Program-made: the position numbers and the translations under genes
Assembly (NCBI RefSeq): GCF_050487225.1
Contig: NZ_JBKQGY010000001.1
Span: forward strand, 620,001-684,000
Reading direction: 5' to 3'
DNA from: Paenalcaligenes sp050487225
GTDB taxonomy: Bacteria > Pseudomonadota > Gammaproteobacteria > Burkholderiales > Burkholderiaceae_B
Length of the DNA: 64,000 nt
The notes under the pieces: generated by a model
Databases searched by the model: none
Told to the model about the DNA's origin: nothing
What the model saw: only the letters and a program-made list of their open reading frames with translations
In this document: piece by piece, positions 16,876-25,809 of the stretch
How the letters are laid out: every line of letters starts with the position of its first letter
How positions within the stretch are numbered: the stretch's first letter is position 1

Positions 16876-19793
16876 GCCAGCGCCGCCTTGATTTTTTTAG
16901 GGGTAATAGGAAATTCGTAAAAGCGTTTGTCTACCGCATGGGTAATGGCATTACTGATGGCAGCGACCACGGGGATCATGCCTAATTCAGCCATACCTTT
17001 AGGCGGTGACGTTTCGGATAACGGAGGCAAGTAGTCTGCTGTTTGCGTCCACACGGCCACATCTTTAGCGCGCGGAAGTGTGTAGCGGTTGAAGTTCCAG
17101 GTACCGTTACCAGGGCCATCCTCATAAAGCGGTAGTTCTTCCATCAGGGCATGACCTATACCCATGGCAGCACCACCTTGCAGTTGACCTGAAACCAGTT
17201 CTGGAACAATCATCGTGCCGGGGTCCATCAGCGAGTGGTGATTCATGACTTCAACCTGTCCGGTGAAGGTATTCACATTCAGCTCTACGATGTAAGCGGC
17301 AGGTGTGTAGGTGGTTGGGCCAGCGCTACTGCGTTGGGTAGGAGGGTAGGTGGCACTGTTACGCTTAATGAAGTCGTAGCCAGCCGTTGTCATCCGCTGT
17401 TTCAATGCATCCGGGGCACCGTCACCATAACGAATTGCCAACGCATCTATAGGCAGGGTGCGTACACCGATGCCAGGAATGTCGAACTCTGCGCTTGCCC
17501 ATTCCCAACGGCTGAAGGTATGCAGAGCTACGCCCGTGATCAACCCCATTTCGTGCGCTTTTTTAGCAAGCTGCTCGAAAGCAATAGGTTTCATCCCTGC
17601 ACCGCCCAAGCCATCTGGCCCAATGCGTAAGTCAGAAAACTGCACATTGAAGCTGGAAATAGGGCCGCCGCCTGCACCTTGACTCCAGATGGCACGTGCC
17701 GCAGGCCAGAGGGTGAACTCCAGTAAAAAGCGTGCAGCTTGTCGAGTCGCAAAACCAATGTAGTAGACACTGGATGACGAGCTCATGTCAGGAATGATAG
17801 ACGGTACCCAGTAAGGATCCTTCTTGGAGTATTCGTCTTGCAGTTTCTGGTCTGCCCATGCGCTGGTCAAGGGGAGTTCTGGGAACTCAGTGACACCAAA
17901 GTCCACGTGGTCGGGTGCTTTACCCAAAGCCTGCCACACCATAACTTGCTGTGCCGTGGTTGCGCCTGTACCAATTTCTTGGGCGCAATGACGCATGCTT
18001 AATTTGCCATCGCTGTCGAACTCTAGCACTAAAAGGCTAGGGTCTCCGCTAGAGCCATACACTTGCTGAACTTGAGCAAAGCCTACGCCATAACGTTTGC
18101 CGGGGTTGGCTGCATCGTAGTCGGCTTTGGCCTTGTCTCTATTGGCCCATAACGGGTGTTTAGCGGCTAGATCCAGCATTTCTTCAATGCGAGGGTCACC
18201 GGCTTGTACACCACCTTGCGTATTTTGTGCGCCTTCACGTAGGGCGTTACGACGTCGTAGCTCGATGGGATCTATGCCCAACTCGTTGGCAAGCTCATCA
18301 ACCATAACCTCGGTGATAGACATGGACTGAAGCGAGCCAAAGCCTCGCATGGAACCAGCTTCTACTGCCTGTGTCGCCATGGCTACCGTTGCCAAGTCGG
18401 ACTTAGGGAAATAGTAAACAGATTGTGCGCCACGAGCCGCCACGTGCGACACAGCAACTGACAAGTTTTCTCTACCACCGCCGTTGCAGTTATAAAAGCC
18501 TTTTAGAATCTCAAACTGCCCCGTTTTGCGATCCGCCGTAATGGTGACATCCATGGCAATAGAATGGCGTTTCATGCCTAACTGGAATTGCTCGTAGCGG
18601 TCATTGGCCACCCGAACCGGGACACCGCCGCTGTATAAACAGGCGGCAATGGCGTAGTAGGGGAATACCGAGTAATCCTTGGAGCCATAACCTACAGTAG
18701 AACCAGTCAGCAAAATGATGCGCTCTACTGGAGCTTGTGTATTGTCTTTCACCATGGCTGCCGCTGCGCTGGCCACACCCGCGGGTGACTGTGTAGCCGT
18801 CATAATATGCAGGCTACGGGTCTCGGCGTCGTACCAAGCCGTACAGTTATCAGGCTCCATCGCACAGGGGTCTATAGACTGTGAAAAGCCATGACGCTCT
18901 AGCACGATTTTGTCAGGGTTATGACGTGCTTGTTCTATATCCTCGGCAATGATCATGGCCGCATCCATTGCTTGCTCGGGCACCGTAGGATCTAGGCTGG
19001 ACGCATGCAAGGAGTCTTCAAAGCCACTGCCACGTTTGCGTTTAATGACTTCGGGAATGAACAGCTCATTATCCGGCTTGAATGGCGGCCAGACTACCTC
19101 ATTGCCATGGAAACCGCCCTTCAGGGAGCCATTCTGGAATGGGGCAAATTTTGGTGGATCATAGGGGGTTTCACCGCCTATACGCACAAAGCGGCCAGCA
19201 CCGTAATTAGCGGGTGGTTTAGGGCCGGTAAATTCACCGTACTTAACAACGTTAGTATCAAAACGCAGCTTACGCTTGGCGGCTTGGAAACGGTCATAGT
19301 CTTTATAGAATAGGATCGCAACCGGGTGCCCTAGTAGCGGAGCTGTTTCGCCTTGAGGCAGCAAGATATGCTCGCCGTAAAAGCGTTTACCCATACTTTT
19401 AGGGGCTTCTAGGCCGTGCTCAGCCAAGTCTTTTTGTAGCAACAGCTTGTCTGGCTGCAAGTCATCACCCAGTATGGAGATGTCTACGCCCTCAAAGCGA
19501 TGCTCGGCATCACTGGCTTTAAGCATGAAGGCATAACCTTGCTGTTGGGGCCAGCCGGGAAGATCGCTAGAGCGGAAGTCAAACGAAAAGTTCTTTTGAC
19601 CGGTAACTTTACGTATGGCGTCCCAGCGAAATTTGGCTTTACCGTCGCGACCAATCCAGTCGGTTGAACTAGCGCCGGAGTTAACCTCTAGCGCATGTGC
19701 CGTCGGTAAACGGCCAAGCAGTAGGGTGATGCCGCCTACCGTGCCTAGTTTGATGAAATCCCTACGGGAAAATCCAGTTTGATGTGTACTCAT
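16872..19793 (-). CDS. Molybdopterin-binding large subunit, isoquinoline 1-oxidoreductase / aldehyde oxidase family, Tat-exported
   Basis: A 973-residue catalytic subunit. The N-terminus has a twin-arginine signal (SRRDFIK followed by a hydrophobic stretch and an AHA cleavage site), so the complex is periplasmic. A repeated MocoBD organisation is seen, with the probable catalytic Glu in KGMAELGMIP near the C-terminus and the terminal PITPKKIKAAL. ATG 19793 has AGGAG upstream; a TTG at 19802 is less likely. Substrate could be an N-heterocycle or an aldehyde; this cannot be resolved here. It is the first gene of a three-gene operon, with a porin gene upstream on the same strand. Confidence 0.85.
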   Translation of the reverse strand: MSTHQTGFSRRDFIKLGTVGGITLLLGRLPTAHALEVNSGASSTDWIGRDGKAKFRWDAIRKVTGQKNFSFDFRSSDLPGWPQQQGYAFMLKASDAEHRFEGVDISILGDDLQPDKLLLQKDLAEHGLEAPKSMGKRFYGEHILLPQGETAPLLGHPVAILFYKDYDRFQAAKRKLRFDTNVVKYGEFTGPKPPANYGAGRFVRIGGETPYDPPKFAPFQNGSLKGGFHGNEVVWPPFKPDNELFIPEVIKRKRGSGFEDSLHASSLDPTVPEQAMDAAMIIAEDIEQARHNPDKIVLERHGFSQSIDPCAMEPDNCTAWYDAETRSLHIMTATQSPAGVASAAAAMVKDNTQAPVERIILLTGSTVGYGSKDYSVFPYYAIAACLYSGGVPVRVANDRYEQFQLGMKRHSIAMDVTITADRKTGQFEILKGFYNCNGGGRENLSVAVSHVAARGAQSVYYFPKSDLATVAMATQAVEAGSMRGFGSLQSMSITEVMVDELANELGIDPIELRRRNALREGAQNTQGGVQAGDPRIEEMLDLAAKHPLWANRDKAKADYDAANPGKRYGVGFAQVQQVYGSSGDPSLLVLEFDSDGKLSMRHCAQEIGTGATTAQQVMVWQALGKAPDHVDFGVTEFPELPLTSAWADQKLQDEYSKKDPYWVPSIIPDMSSSSSVYYIGFATRQAARFLLEFTLWPAARAIWSQGAGGGPISSFNVQFSDLRIGPDGLGGAGMKPIAFEQLAKKAHEMGLITGVALHTFSRWEWASAEFDIPGIGVRTLPIDALAIRYGDGAPDALKQRMTTAGYDFIKRNSATYPPTQRSSAGPTTYTPAAYIVELNVNTFTGQVEVMNHHSLMDPGTMIVPELVSGQLQGGAAMGIGHALMEELPLYEDGPGNGTWNFNRYTLPRAKDVAVWTQTADYLPPLSETSPPKGMAELGMIPVVAAISNAITHAVDKRFYEFPITPKKIKAALA

Positions 19794-19869
19794 TACAGCC
19801 AACTCCTGAACGTGAGGTGGGGGCTAATCGGTATGTGTGTCAGACCCGAAAGTCATGAAGCAATGACGG

Positions 19870-20952
19870 TCAGAAACTGTGATCCAACCCAACGATGGCT
19901 TGCTGGCCTCTAACGTTTTGGAAGGCAAAGCCTGTGGCATAGCCCGCTAGCGCATAAAGTGTCGTGCGCTTGGACAGGTTGTAGGAATAGCCTGCGCTAT
20001 AAATATTTTGCTGTCGCTTGTCTAGGTTGTGCGTGTTGTTAAACGCGTTGCTGGCACGCGAAACACTCCAACCCACCATGGCGCTAGAAACAGGAGTAAT
20101 AGGCACAGTGGCGTTGATGGTGAAGCTGGTGGTTTTGAAGTCTTTGGTGTAGCCAGAATTCCAATAGGTGAACGCGGACGAGGGGGCATACGAGCCAAAA
20201 CCAGATTGTCGGCCATTAATATCCTGACCCACTGCGATGCCAAGCTGTAGCGCACTGAAATCGTAACCACCGATCAGTACCCATGAATGTACTTTTTTAG
20301 CCCAGTCTTTGGATTGCAAGCGGTCGTAACCTAAGGACAGACTTAATGGGCCATTGGAATAGGCGATAGCGGACGTAATGAGTTTTGTGTTGTCGCTGCT
20401 GTTCCAGCTTTGCTGGCCTTTAGTATTAAAGGAATAACCAATAGAGAAATCTAAACCGTTGAACGTTGGCGATTTATAAACAACGGTGTTGTCCGCTTTA
20501 TTAGAACCGGCAGCACTAAAAGTATTGGTAATATCGGACAAGTTTTCTTCATCGTCTGGGCCGGCGATGTAGCTGGCGTAGTCTTGAATAGCATTGCCTA
20601 CACGGCCGAAATTTATGCTACCCCAGTCATCGCTGCTTAGGCCCAGTGTGGTGGTTTTAAATAAGCGGTCACTAGAAGATTTACCTGTTAATACGTTAAA
20701 GCCGCTTTCCAATTTAAAGATGGCACGTAAGCCATCGCCTAGGTCTTCACTGCCTTTCAGGCCCCAGGCACTACTAGACCATACGCCGTTAAACAGGCCG
20801 GTCTGCGAGGCTTTGACACCGCTATCGCGGTTTTTGAAGGATTGAAACCCAATACCAGTATCTATGGTGCCGTATAGGGTTACGGAGGTTTCTGCGTGTG
20901 CAATAGAAGAACTACCTATGACCAAGGTCATGGCAAATAAGGATTTCTTCAT
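19870..20952 (-). CDS. Outer-membrane general porin (beta-proteobacterial trimeric type)
   Basis: A 360-residue protein with a cleavable signal peptide ending in AHA, followed by ETSVTLYGTIDTGIG, the typical first strand of betaproteobacterial porins. Alternating beta-strand patterns and a terminal Phe (GLDHSF) fit a 16-strand barrel inserted by BAM. It lies 77 bp upstream of the molybdenum hydroxylase operon on the same strand, so the two may be coexpressed for uptake of the substrate. That link is inference. Confidence 0.92.
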   Translation of the reverse strand: MKKSLFAMTLVIGSSSIAHAETSVTLYGTIDTGIGFQSFKNRDSGVKASQTGLFNGVWSSSAWGLKGSEDLGDGLRAIFKLESGFNVLTGKSSSDRLFKTTTLGLSSDDWGSINFGRVGNAIQDYASYIAGPDDEENLSDITNTFSAAGSNKADNTVVYKSPTFNGLDFSIGYSFNTKGQQSWNSSDNTKLITSAIAYSNGPLSLSLGYDRLQSKDWAKKVHSWVLIGGYDFSALQLGIAVGQDINGRQSGFGSYAPSSAFTYWNSGYTKDFKTTSFTINATVPITPVSSAMVGWSVSRASNAFNNTHNLDKRQQNIYSAGYSYNLSKRTTLYALAGYATGFAFQNVRGQQAIVGLDHSF

Positions 20953-21456
20953 GAGGCTGTCCCCTTGTGCTTGTGCTGAGTTTTATTTGTGGTTGTTTAC
21001 TAAGTGCCGCGATATAAACATAGGTGCTCTGTAATCTATGTAAGCAGGGTCCTTAGTGACTAATAGTGCTATTGGTTTTATCGCTATGCTTCATTTGCTG
21101 GCGTATACAGTGACTTGTGCTGTCCTTAATCTTCTGGTGCATACGACAATAAGATGCTCATGAAAATCGCGAATAAGACATAAAAATTTTGTTTTACGTA
21201 ATTCAGGCGTTATGGCAAAAATAAACATCTTTTGGGAAAAATGAGGAATTATATGAGTCTGCCATTAGTGAAATACTTTAGGATTTATTTTTACATATTT
21301 TAAGTATTGTGTTGATATTTGGCGACGAGTAATACAGACAGTGAGCGGGTGTGCTTCCAAAGAGTTCAACGATGCCACTAGGCAGCACTAATTTGCGAAT
21401 CTGGATAAAATGTTGCGGCATAGTTTGAGTTATGAGTAACCGTAGGAGCAAGGGAA
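20953..21456. other. Intergenic region between porin and DUF1176 gene
   Basis: AT-rich, containing the divergent promoters. No gene, RNA or clear repeat recognised. Confidence 0.5.
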
Positions 21457-22515
21457 ATGAACTCACGGAAACAACGTCACAAGGCGTTTAATGTCATCCC
21501 AGCAGCTTTGATGATGTTGGCGACTTATTGTGGCAGTGCGACAGCGGCTAGTGTCGCTGGGGGCTTTTCCCACAAAGACTGGGATCTCACTTGTGACAAC
21601 ACGTTGACCTGTAGAGCAGTAGGTTATGGTGCGATCGCTGAAGAAGAAGGGGCATCCGTATTACTCACTCGTAAGGCGGGTAGAAATGAACCTGTGATAA
21701 ATAGGGTCATGCTGGCTCATTACGGTGATGATGAATGGCAAGAGGGTTCAGCACCTGAACTCATCATTGCTGGCCGTACAGCAGGGGCGTTAAGCTTTGC
21801 CGGAGACGAATCTTGGCAGATGAGTGAGGCCCAGCTAGCTCAGTTCCTTACCGCGTTAAAACAAGATAAGTCCATTTCTTTTAGAAAAAATGACGACGAC
21901 TATTCGTTGTCGGGTGCAGGATCTAGCGCTGTGCTACTCAAGATGGACGATGTACAAGGGAGAGTAAATACCCCCGGAGCCATTCTTCGCAAAGGTAAGA
22001 ATAGCGAGTCCTCTGTTAAAGCGCCCATAGCGATTCCTGTGATTCTCAAAGCACCGGTAATAGATAAATATCTACGCCGCATGACCGCACAGGAAGAGGC
22101 CGTTTTCAGACCAGTAATTTTGCAGGCACTTGGTGCCGATGCAGATACGTTTTGTAGTGAAGAGAGATTGGCAGAGCCTTTGGAAATAGCGAGGTTGAAT
22201 GAGCAGCGTTCTTTAGTGAGTGCTCCATGTTGGCTCGCTGCTTACAACAGTGGGGATGCCTATTTTGAAATCAATAATGATATGCAGTCAGCCCCAGTCT
22301 TAGTAAGCGATAGTGCAAACGGTTACGACAACGGTGTCATCTCATCCGGTATGAGAGGACGTGGGGTGGGCGACTGCTGGAGTTATGATGCATGGGTGTG
22401 GAATGGGACAGAGTTTGTGCAGAGCCAGAGGGGTGACACAGGTCGCTGCATGATGATGCGTGTTGGAGGGGCTTGGGATCTCCCCTTGCTTGTTACTGAG
22501 GTGGTAGAGCAGTAA
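21457..22515 (+). CDS. Exported DUF1176 protein
   Basis: A 352-residue protein with a signal peptide ending around TATAA (residues 25-31) and the DUF1176 layout: FSHKDWDLTCDNTLTCRAVGY at the mature N-terminus, paired cysteines through the protein and a C-terminal GDCWSYDAWVW/GRCMMM segment that suggests disulfides. It acts in the periplasm or at the cell surface; function unknown. Ribosome site AAGGGA. A hairpin follows the stop. Confidence 0.8.
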   Translation: MNSRKQRHKAFNVIPAALMMLATYCGSATAASVAGGFSHKDWDLTCDNTLTCRAVGYGAIAEEEGASVLLTRKAGRNEPVINRVMLAHYGDDEWQEGSAPELIIAGRTAGALSFAGDESWQMSEAQLAQFLTALKQDKSISFRKNDDDYSLSGAGSSAVLLKMDDVQGRVNTPGAILRKGKNSESSVKAPIAIPVILKAPVIDKYLRRMTAQEEAVFRPVILQALGADADTFCSEERLAEPLEIARLNEQRSLVSAPCWLAAYNSGDAYFEINNDMQSAPVLVSDSANGYDNGVISSGMRGRGVGDCWSYDAWVWNGTEFVQSQRGDTGRCMMMRVGGAWDLPLLVTEVVEQ

Positions 22516-22526
22516 CTTGAAAAAGC

Positions 22527-22549
22527 ACAGGCCATCTACGATGGCCTGT
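22527..22549 (+). terminator. Probable terminator of the DUF1176 gene
   Basis: Perfect arms ACAGGCCAT and ATGGCCTGT with a short loop; the following T tract is weak. Confidence 0.55.
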
Positions 22550-22600
22550 ATTCATCTGGGTGCCGTATGTCACGCTAGCACCACTTGGTTTTGGCGTTCT

Positions 22601-23554
22601 TTAAAGAACGATATTTTCTTGCTCGCCTAGTTCCCACTTACAAATATTATTAACCGTAATTTGGGCTCTTCTTGTCATAGCCTCTTCGGTTGCAAAGCCA
22701 ATGTGGGGTACAAGAACCGTATTTGGGGCAGAGAGAATAGGGTAGTCGGCGGGAACAGGAGGTTCCATATCTACTCTATCTAAACCAGCTCCTGCAATGG
22801 TGCCGTTGTGCAGCGCTTCAGCCAATGCGGCATTATCAACAATAGGGCCTACAGCGGTGTTGATTAAAAAAGCGCTGCTCTTCATCAAGGCCAGCTTGCT
22901 TTTATCAATTAAGCCTTTGGTATCAGCAGTTAACGGCATGTGGATGGTAACAATATCGCTAGCCTGCAGAACCTCATCTAAGGATTGATACGCTACGCCT
23001 TTGCTGATCAGTGCTGGTTTTTCACTTCGGTTGTACGCAATGACTTTACAGCCAAAAGCTAAGGCTAACTCAGCTACGGCACTACCAATATCGCCAGTGC
23101 CTAGGATCCCTACTGTTTTGCCTTTTAAGTCGATTTGTCTGTAGCCCTGCTTTGTGCCGCCTTCTCTGAGTTTTTTCTCCAGAGGCACAACATTACGCAG
23201 TAGGGCGATGATTAAACCAAACGTTAGTTCGGCAACAGAGTTAGTGCTGTAACCGGCAGCATTAGAGACTTGAATGCCTTTTTCTTTACATTTATCTAGA
23301 TCAATATGATCGTAGCCAGTAAAGGCGACAGAAATGTATTTTAATTTCTCTGCTGCATCAATGACATCAGCGCTAAGCGGCATATTAGCAAGCACTAGAA
23401 TTTCTGCATCTTTCACTCTTGATTTCAGAGTTGCAATATCAGAATTTCCGTCTTTATAGACAGTTAAATCGTGACCGCTATCTTTTAAAGGCTGAGATAT
23501 CGCACTAAATTCGCTGTCATTAATTCCTAGAGATTCTAAGATTACAATTTTCAT
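22601..23554 (-). CDS. D-2-hydroxyacid dehydrogenase-like protein with altered catalytic residues
   Basis: A 317-residue NAD-dependent D-isomer hydroxyacid dehydrogenase fold: substrate domain, then the nucleotide-binding GTGDIGSAVAELAL, with the catalytic His in VPHIGFAT. The usual NTARGP arginine is Val (NTAVGPIVD) and the usual Glu in the LDVFE-type motif is Asp (LDRVDMEPP). The chosen ATG has GGAGGAAAA directly before it; a longer frame upstream lacks a site. Codon use is more AT-rich than the left neighbours, suggesting transfer. Either an unusual dehydrogenase or a protein with another activity. Confidence 0.75.
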   Translation of the reverse strand: MKIVILESLGINDSEFSAISQPLKDSGHDLTVYKDGNSDIATLKSRVKDAEILVLANMPLSADVIDAAEKLKYISVAFTGYDHIDLDKCKEKGIQVSNAAGYSTNSVAELTFGLIIALLRNVVPLEKKLREGGTKQGYRQIDLKGKTVGILGTGDIGSAVAELALAFGCKVIAYNRSEKPALISKGVAYQSLDEVLQASDIVTIHMPLTADTKGLIDKSKLALMKSSAFLINTAVGPIVDNAALAEALHNGTIAGAGLDRVDMEPPVPADYPILSAPNTVLVPHIGFATEEAMTRRAQITVNNICKWELGEQENIVL

Positions 23555-23862
23555 TTTTCCTCCATGTTTATGACTGCATTCATTGGCCTCTTTAATTAGA
23601 GACACGAACCGTCAATAATTGGAGTGCCAAGATGAGCTAAGCTAAAGGTAGCTGCAAGCTGTAAGTTAGGATACTAGGGTAGGATTGTACACTACGGCTG
23701 AAAAGGCTCGGCTTGCAGGGTTGTGTACTAAAAGTACTTGCTGTGGGTATCGTCAGGACTGGAGTCTAGGGGTAAATATACTCTGGTCGATTGAGCTCAA
23801 CAGGGTTTTTTAATGTTTAGCCTCATGCCGATCATAGGTTAAATTTTCCTATGAAAGACCGC
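23555..23862. other. Intergenic region upstream of the dehydrogenase-like gene
   Basis: Contains the presumed promoter of the dehydrogenase-like gene and the 3' flank of the membrane protein gene. Nothing else recognised. Confidence 0.4.
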
Positions 23863-24285
23863 TTAAATTATTTTTGCTGTTTGTATGTAGAGAAGAAATG
23901 CTGTCTCGATCAAATAAAAAAACAGAATACATACAAGGGATAAGCATGAAGCGTAGAGTGCGGTTTTTTTTCCAGAGTATTTGCCTTCCATACGTATGCT
24001 GAAAATTATTATGCCAACAATAAAAAAGCAAAAATAATAGGGTGGCACTACATTGATAGAGGTTGAGACTACGGATGAAACGGCTATTTGTGGTACAGCA
24101 AAAAATAGCTGAACAACAAACGCCAGCCCTGCGATTAGGTACACACTAAAGAATGGACGGCGTATCTTGATGCTAGAATAGTGCTTGCCCAGCCACGACA
24201 GGCCAAGGCCTGTAATAAAAGCAATAGCAATAAATGCGATAACAAAGATCACGCCAACTAAGAGGAATGCAGGGGCTGCTGTCAT
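23863..24285 (-). CDS. Small integral membrane protein, unknown function
   Basis: A 140-residue protein with four hydrophobic segments, about residues 8-28, 46-66, 78-98 and 108-130, and few charged loops. The ATG at 24285 follows a GAGGTG site; a TTG directly before it is also in frame. I do not recognise a family. It is the first gene left of the island junction and is more AT-rich than the core genes, so it may belong to an older insertion rather than to the core chromosome. Confidence 0.6.
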   Translation of the reverse strand: MTAAPAFLLVGVIFVIAFIAIAFITGLGLSWLGKHYSSIKIRRPFFSVYLIAGLAFVVQLFFAVPQIAVSSVVSTSINVVPPYYFCFFIVGIIIFSIRMEGKYSGKKTALYASCLSLVCILFFYLIETAFLLYIQTAKII

Positions 24286-24328
24286 CAATACACCTCAAAC
24301 ATCATCTGCTCGACTGAGTGCTCAAAAA

Positions 24329-24360
24329 AACACCCACCAAAAATTATAGTGGTGGGTGTT
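24329..24360 (-). terminator. Terminator left of the island junction
   Basis: AACACCCACC and GGTGGGTGTT arms, with a run of seven T after the stem on the minus strand. It lies just past the displaced yicC 3' end at 24393-24409 and may be the original yicC terminator. Its right arm region also resembles island sequence at 56786-56809. Confidence 0.7.
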
Positions 24361-24392
24361 CGTTGAGTTGATTGTTCTTTGGTCGATATTAC

Positions 24393-24409
24393 TCAATATG
24401 CTGCGCCTG
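24393..24409. other. Left attachment site, displaced yicC 3' end
   Basis: TCAATATGCTGCGCCTG matches the yicC 3' end at 56886-56902 with one mismatch. On the minus strand it reads Gln-Ala-Gln-His-Ile-Glu-stop, almost the C-terminus of intact yicC (Gln-Ala-Gln-Asn-Ile-Glu-stop). This is what integration into the gene end would leave behind. Confidence 0.75.
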
Positions 24410-24481
24410 AATGACTGATGTGTTGGTTATGTTGTTATAAATCAAACGGTTATGTTTTAATTGGTGTGTGATTTATAACTG

Positions 24482-24501
24482 TACCCACCAATATACCCAC
24501 C
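24482..24501. repeat. Integrase arm-type sites, left end
   Basis: Two TACCCACC copies at 24482-24489 and 24494-24501, pitch 12 bases. The same pair and pitch occur near the integrase at the right end. Confidence 0.65.
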
Positions 24502-24582
24502 GTTTGGTTGTGTTGCTGCTTTTTGCCATCAGGCGCAGTTTTTGCAGTCGATAACTTCTCAGTATGCTTCTAGTGTGCTGCG

Positions 24583-25470
24583 TTAAGGCGCTTTGATACG
24601 ATCTAGATAGTGATCTCGATGATATTTTAAATGCGTTATGGCTATCTCGTGCCCCTTTTTAACGAGGAGCTCCCCATCAATGCCAATCAGCTTTAAGTCA
24701 TCCTGGATAGAGAAGGCACCAAGATCGAACATCACATGGTGATTTGGGCACAAGCACAGAATATTGTCCGAAGTGTCAGGGCCATTGTGTGGTGCTCCAA
24801 GCGGTCTAATATGCGCGGCTTCTGCATAAGGGCCCGATGCTGTCGTGATTCTAATATTGCAGACTTGGCATTGGTAGTCGTAGTGCTTCTTGAGCTCTTT
24901 TGAGCATTTTGTATCACGAACGATTCTTTGTGTTGTGATCGACTTGCGCTCTGGGTGTGGATTCCCCTCTGATGGAGATATGGTCGAGAAATTATTCTCT
25001 AGAAGCACAGAGCTATCTTCGATTTTCTCCAGACGATAACGCCATACCCTAAACCCACTTTTACCAATCTCGTGCCAGTGACTTTCGACGCGATACAAGC
25101 CGTCGTATCTGTAGCCCTGAGCCGGAGCAAACTTGTTTTTTGGATCTTTTCCCCGGATAACTCGAAGAGGCAGGCCTTCTTTTTGGCTAATTGCTAAAGC
25201 TAAGTTACCACGGGTTAACTCTTGGTCACGTACATGCTTGCCTGAGTCATTGCGTCCACCTTGACCTGTATAAATAATCACATTTCCCATGTCTTTATCG
25301 TCCTCGTAGCCACCGGAGATAACGATTGAGTCAGCCCCGGTCCTGCCGGAACCAGAGATTCCACCCATTGTTGAGCGATGAAGGCCAACCTCGTTCATTT
25401 CTTTGTAGAGATTAAAGGTGGTACCAATTGGAACACTTGAAATGTGGCCGAAAATCAATTTAGATGGCAT
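24583..25470 (-). CDS. SRA(YDG)-HNH modification-dependent restriction endonuclease
   Basis: A 295-residue protein. An SRA/YDG domain (about residues 4-150, with GADSIVISGGYEDD, YTGQGG and LRVIRG) is fused to a C-terminal HNH nuclease with Cys201/Cys204, His220 in EAAHIRPLG, and a CPNHH metal site (241-245). SRA domains flip out 5-methyl- or 5-hydroxymethylcytosine; fused to HNH they form known type IV-like restriction enzymes that cut modified phage DNA. It stands alone at the left end of the island. Function is inferred from the fusion, with good family precedent. Confidence 0.9.
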   Translation of the reverse strand: MPSKLIFGHISSVPIGTTFNLYKEMNEVGLHRSTMGGISGSGRTGADSIVISGGYEDDKDMGNVIIYTGQGGRNDSGKHVRDQELTRGNLALAISQKEGLPLRVIRGKDPKNKFAPAQGYRYDGLYRVESHWHEIGKSGFRVWRYRLEKIEDSSVLLENNFSTISPSEGNPHPERKSITTQRIVRDTKCSKELKKHYDYQCQVCNIRITTASGPYAEAAHIRPLGAPHNGPDTSDNILCLCPNHHVMFDLGAFSIQDDLKLIGIDGELLVKKGHEIAITHLKYHRDHYLDRIKAP

Positions 25471-25809
25471 GTTTTGTTTGTGGTGTTTATGAGTAGAACC
25501 TAAATATGTAACTTCAAAGACTTGGTTTGAGCTAACGAAAGAGAAACCGTTGGACTTTTTCTTAGCTGAATGTGATGCGGCTATTTTTGCTTGTGGTTGC
25601 TAATGAGCAAAGCAGGTCATAAGTTACCTCACGTCGTTTGTTTTGGAGAATGAGTTAGTGCCCTACTTGCAAACTGTCACAAATCGACCCATAGCAGCCA
25701 TCTAGCGCACCGAATTAGAGGCTTGCAAGTTAGTTTGGGCCTGTTAGACAACCGAAAAATTCTTGCAAAAGTACCAACAGGTTAGCTTTTAGCCTTATCG
25801 CTCCGCGAC
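25471..25809. other. Gap between two nuclease-like genes
   Basis: No open frame with a plausible start; no strong repeat or hairpin seen. Confidence 0.4.
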
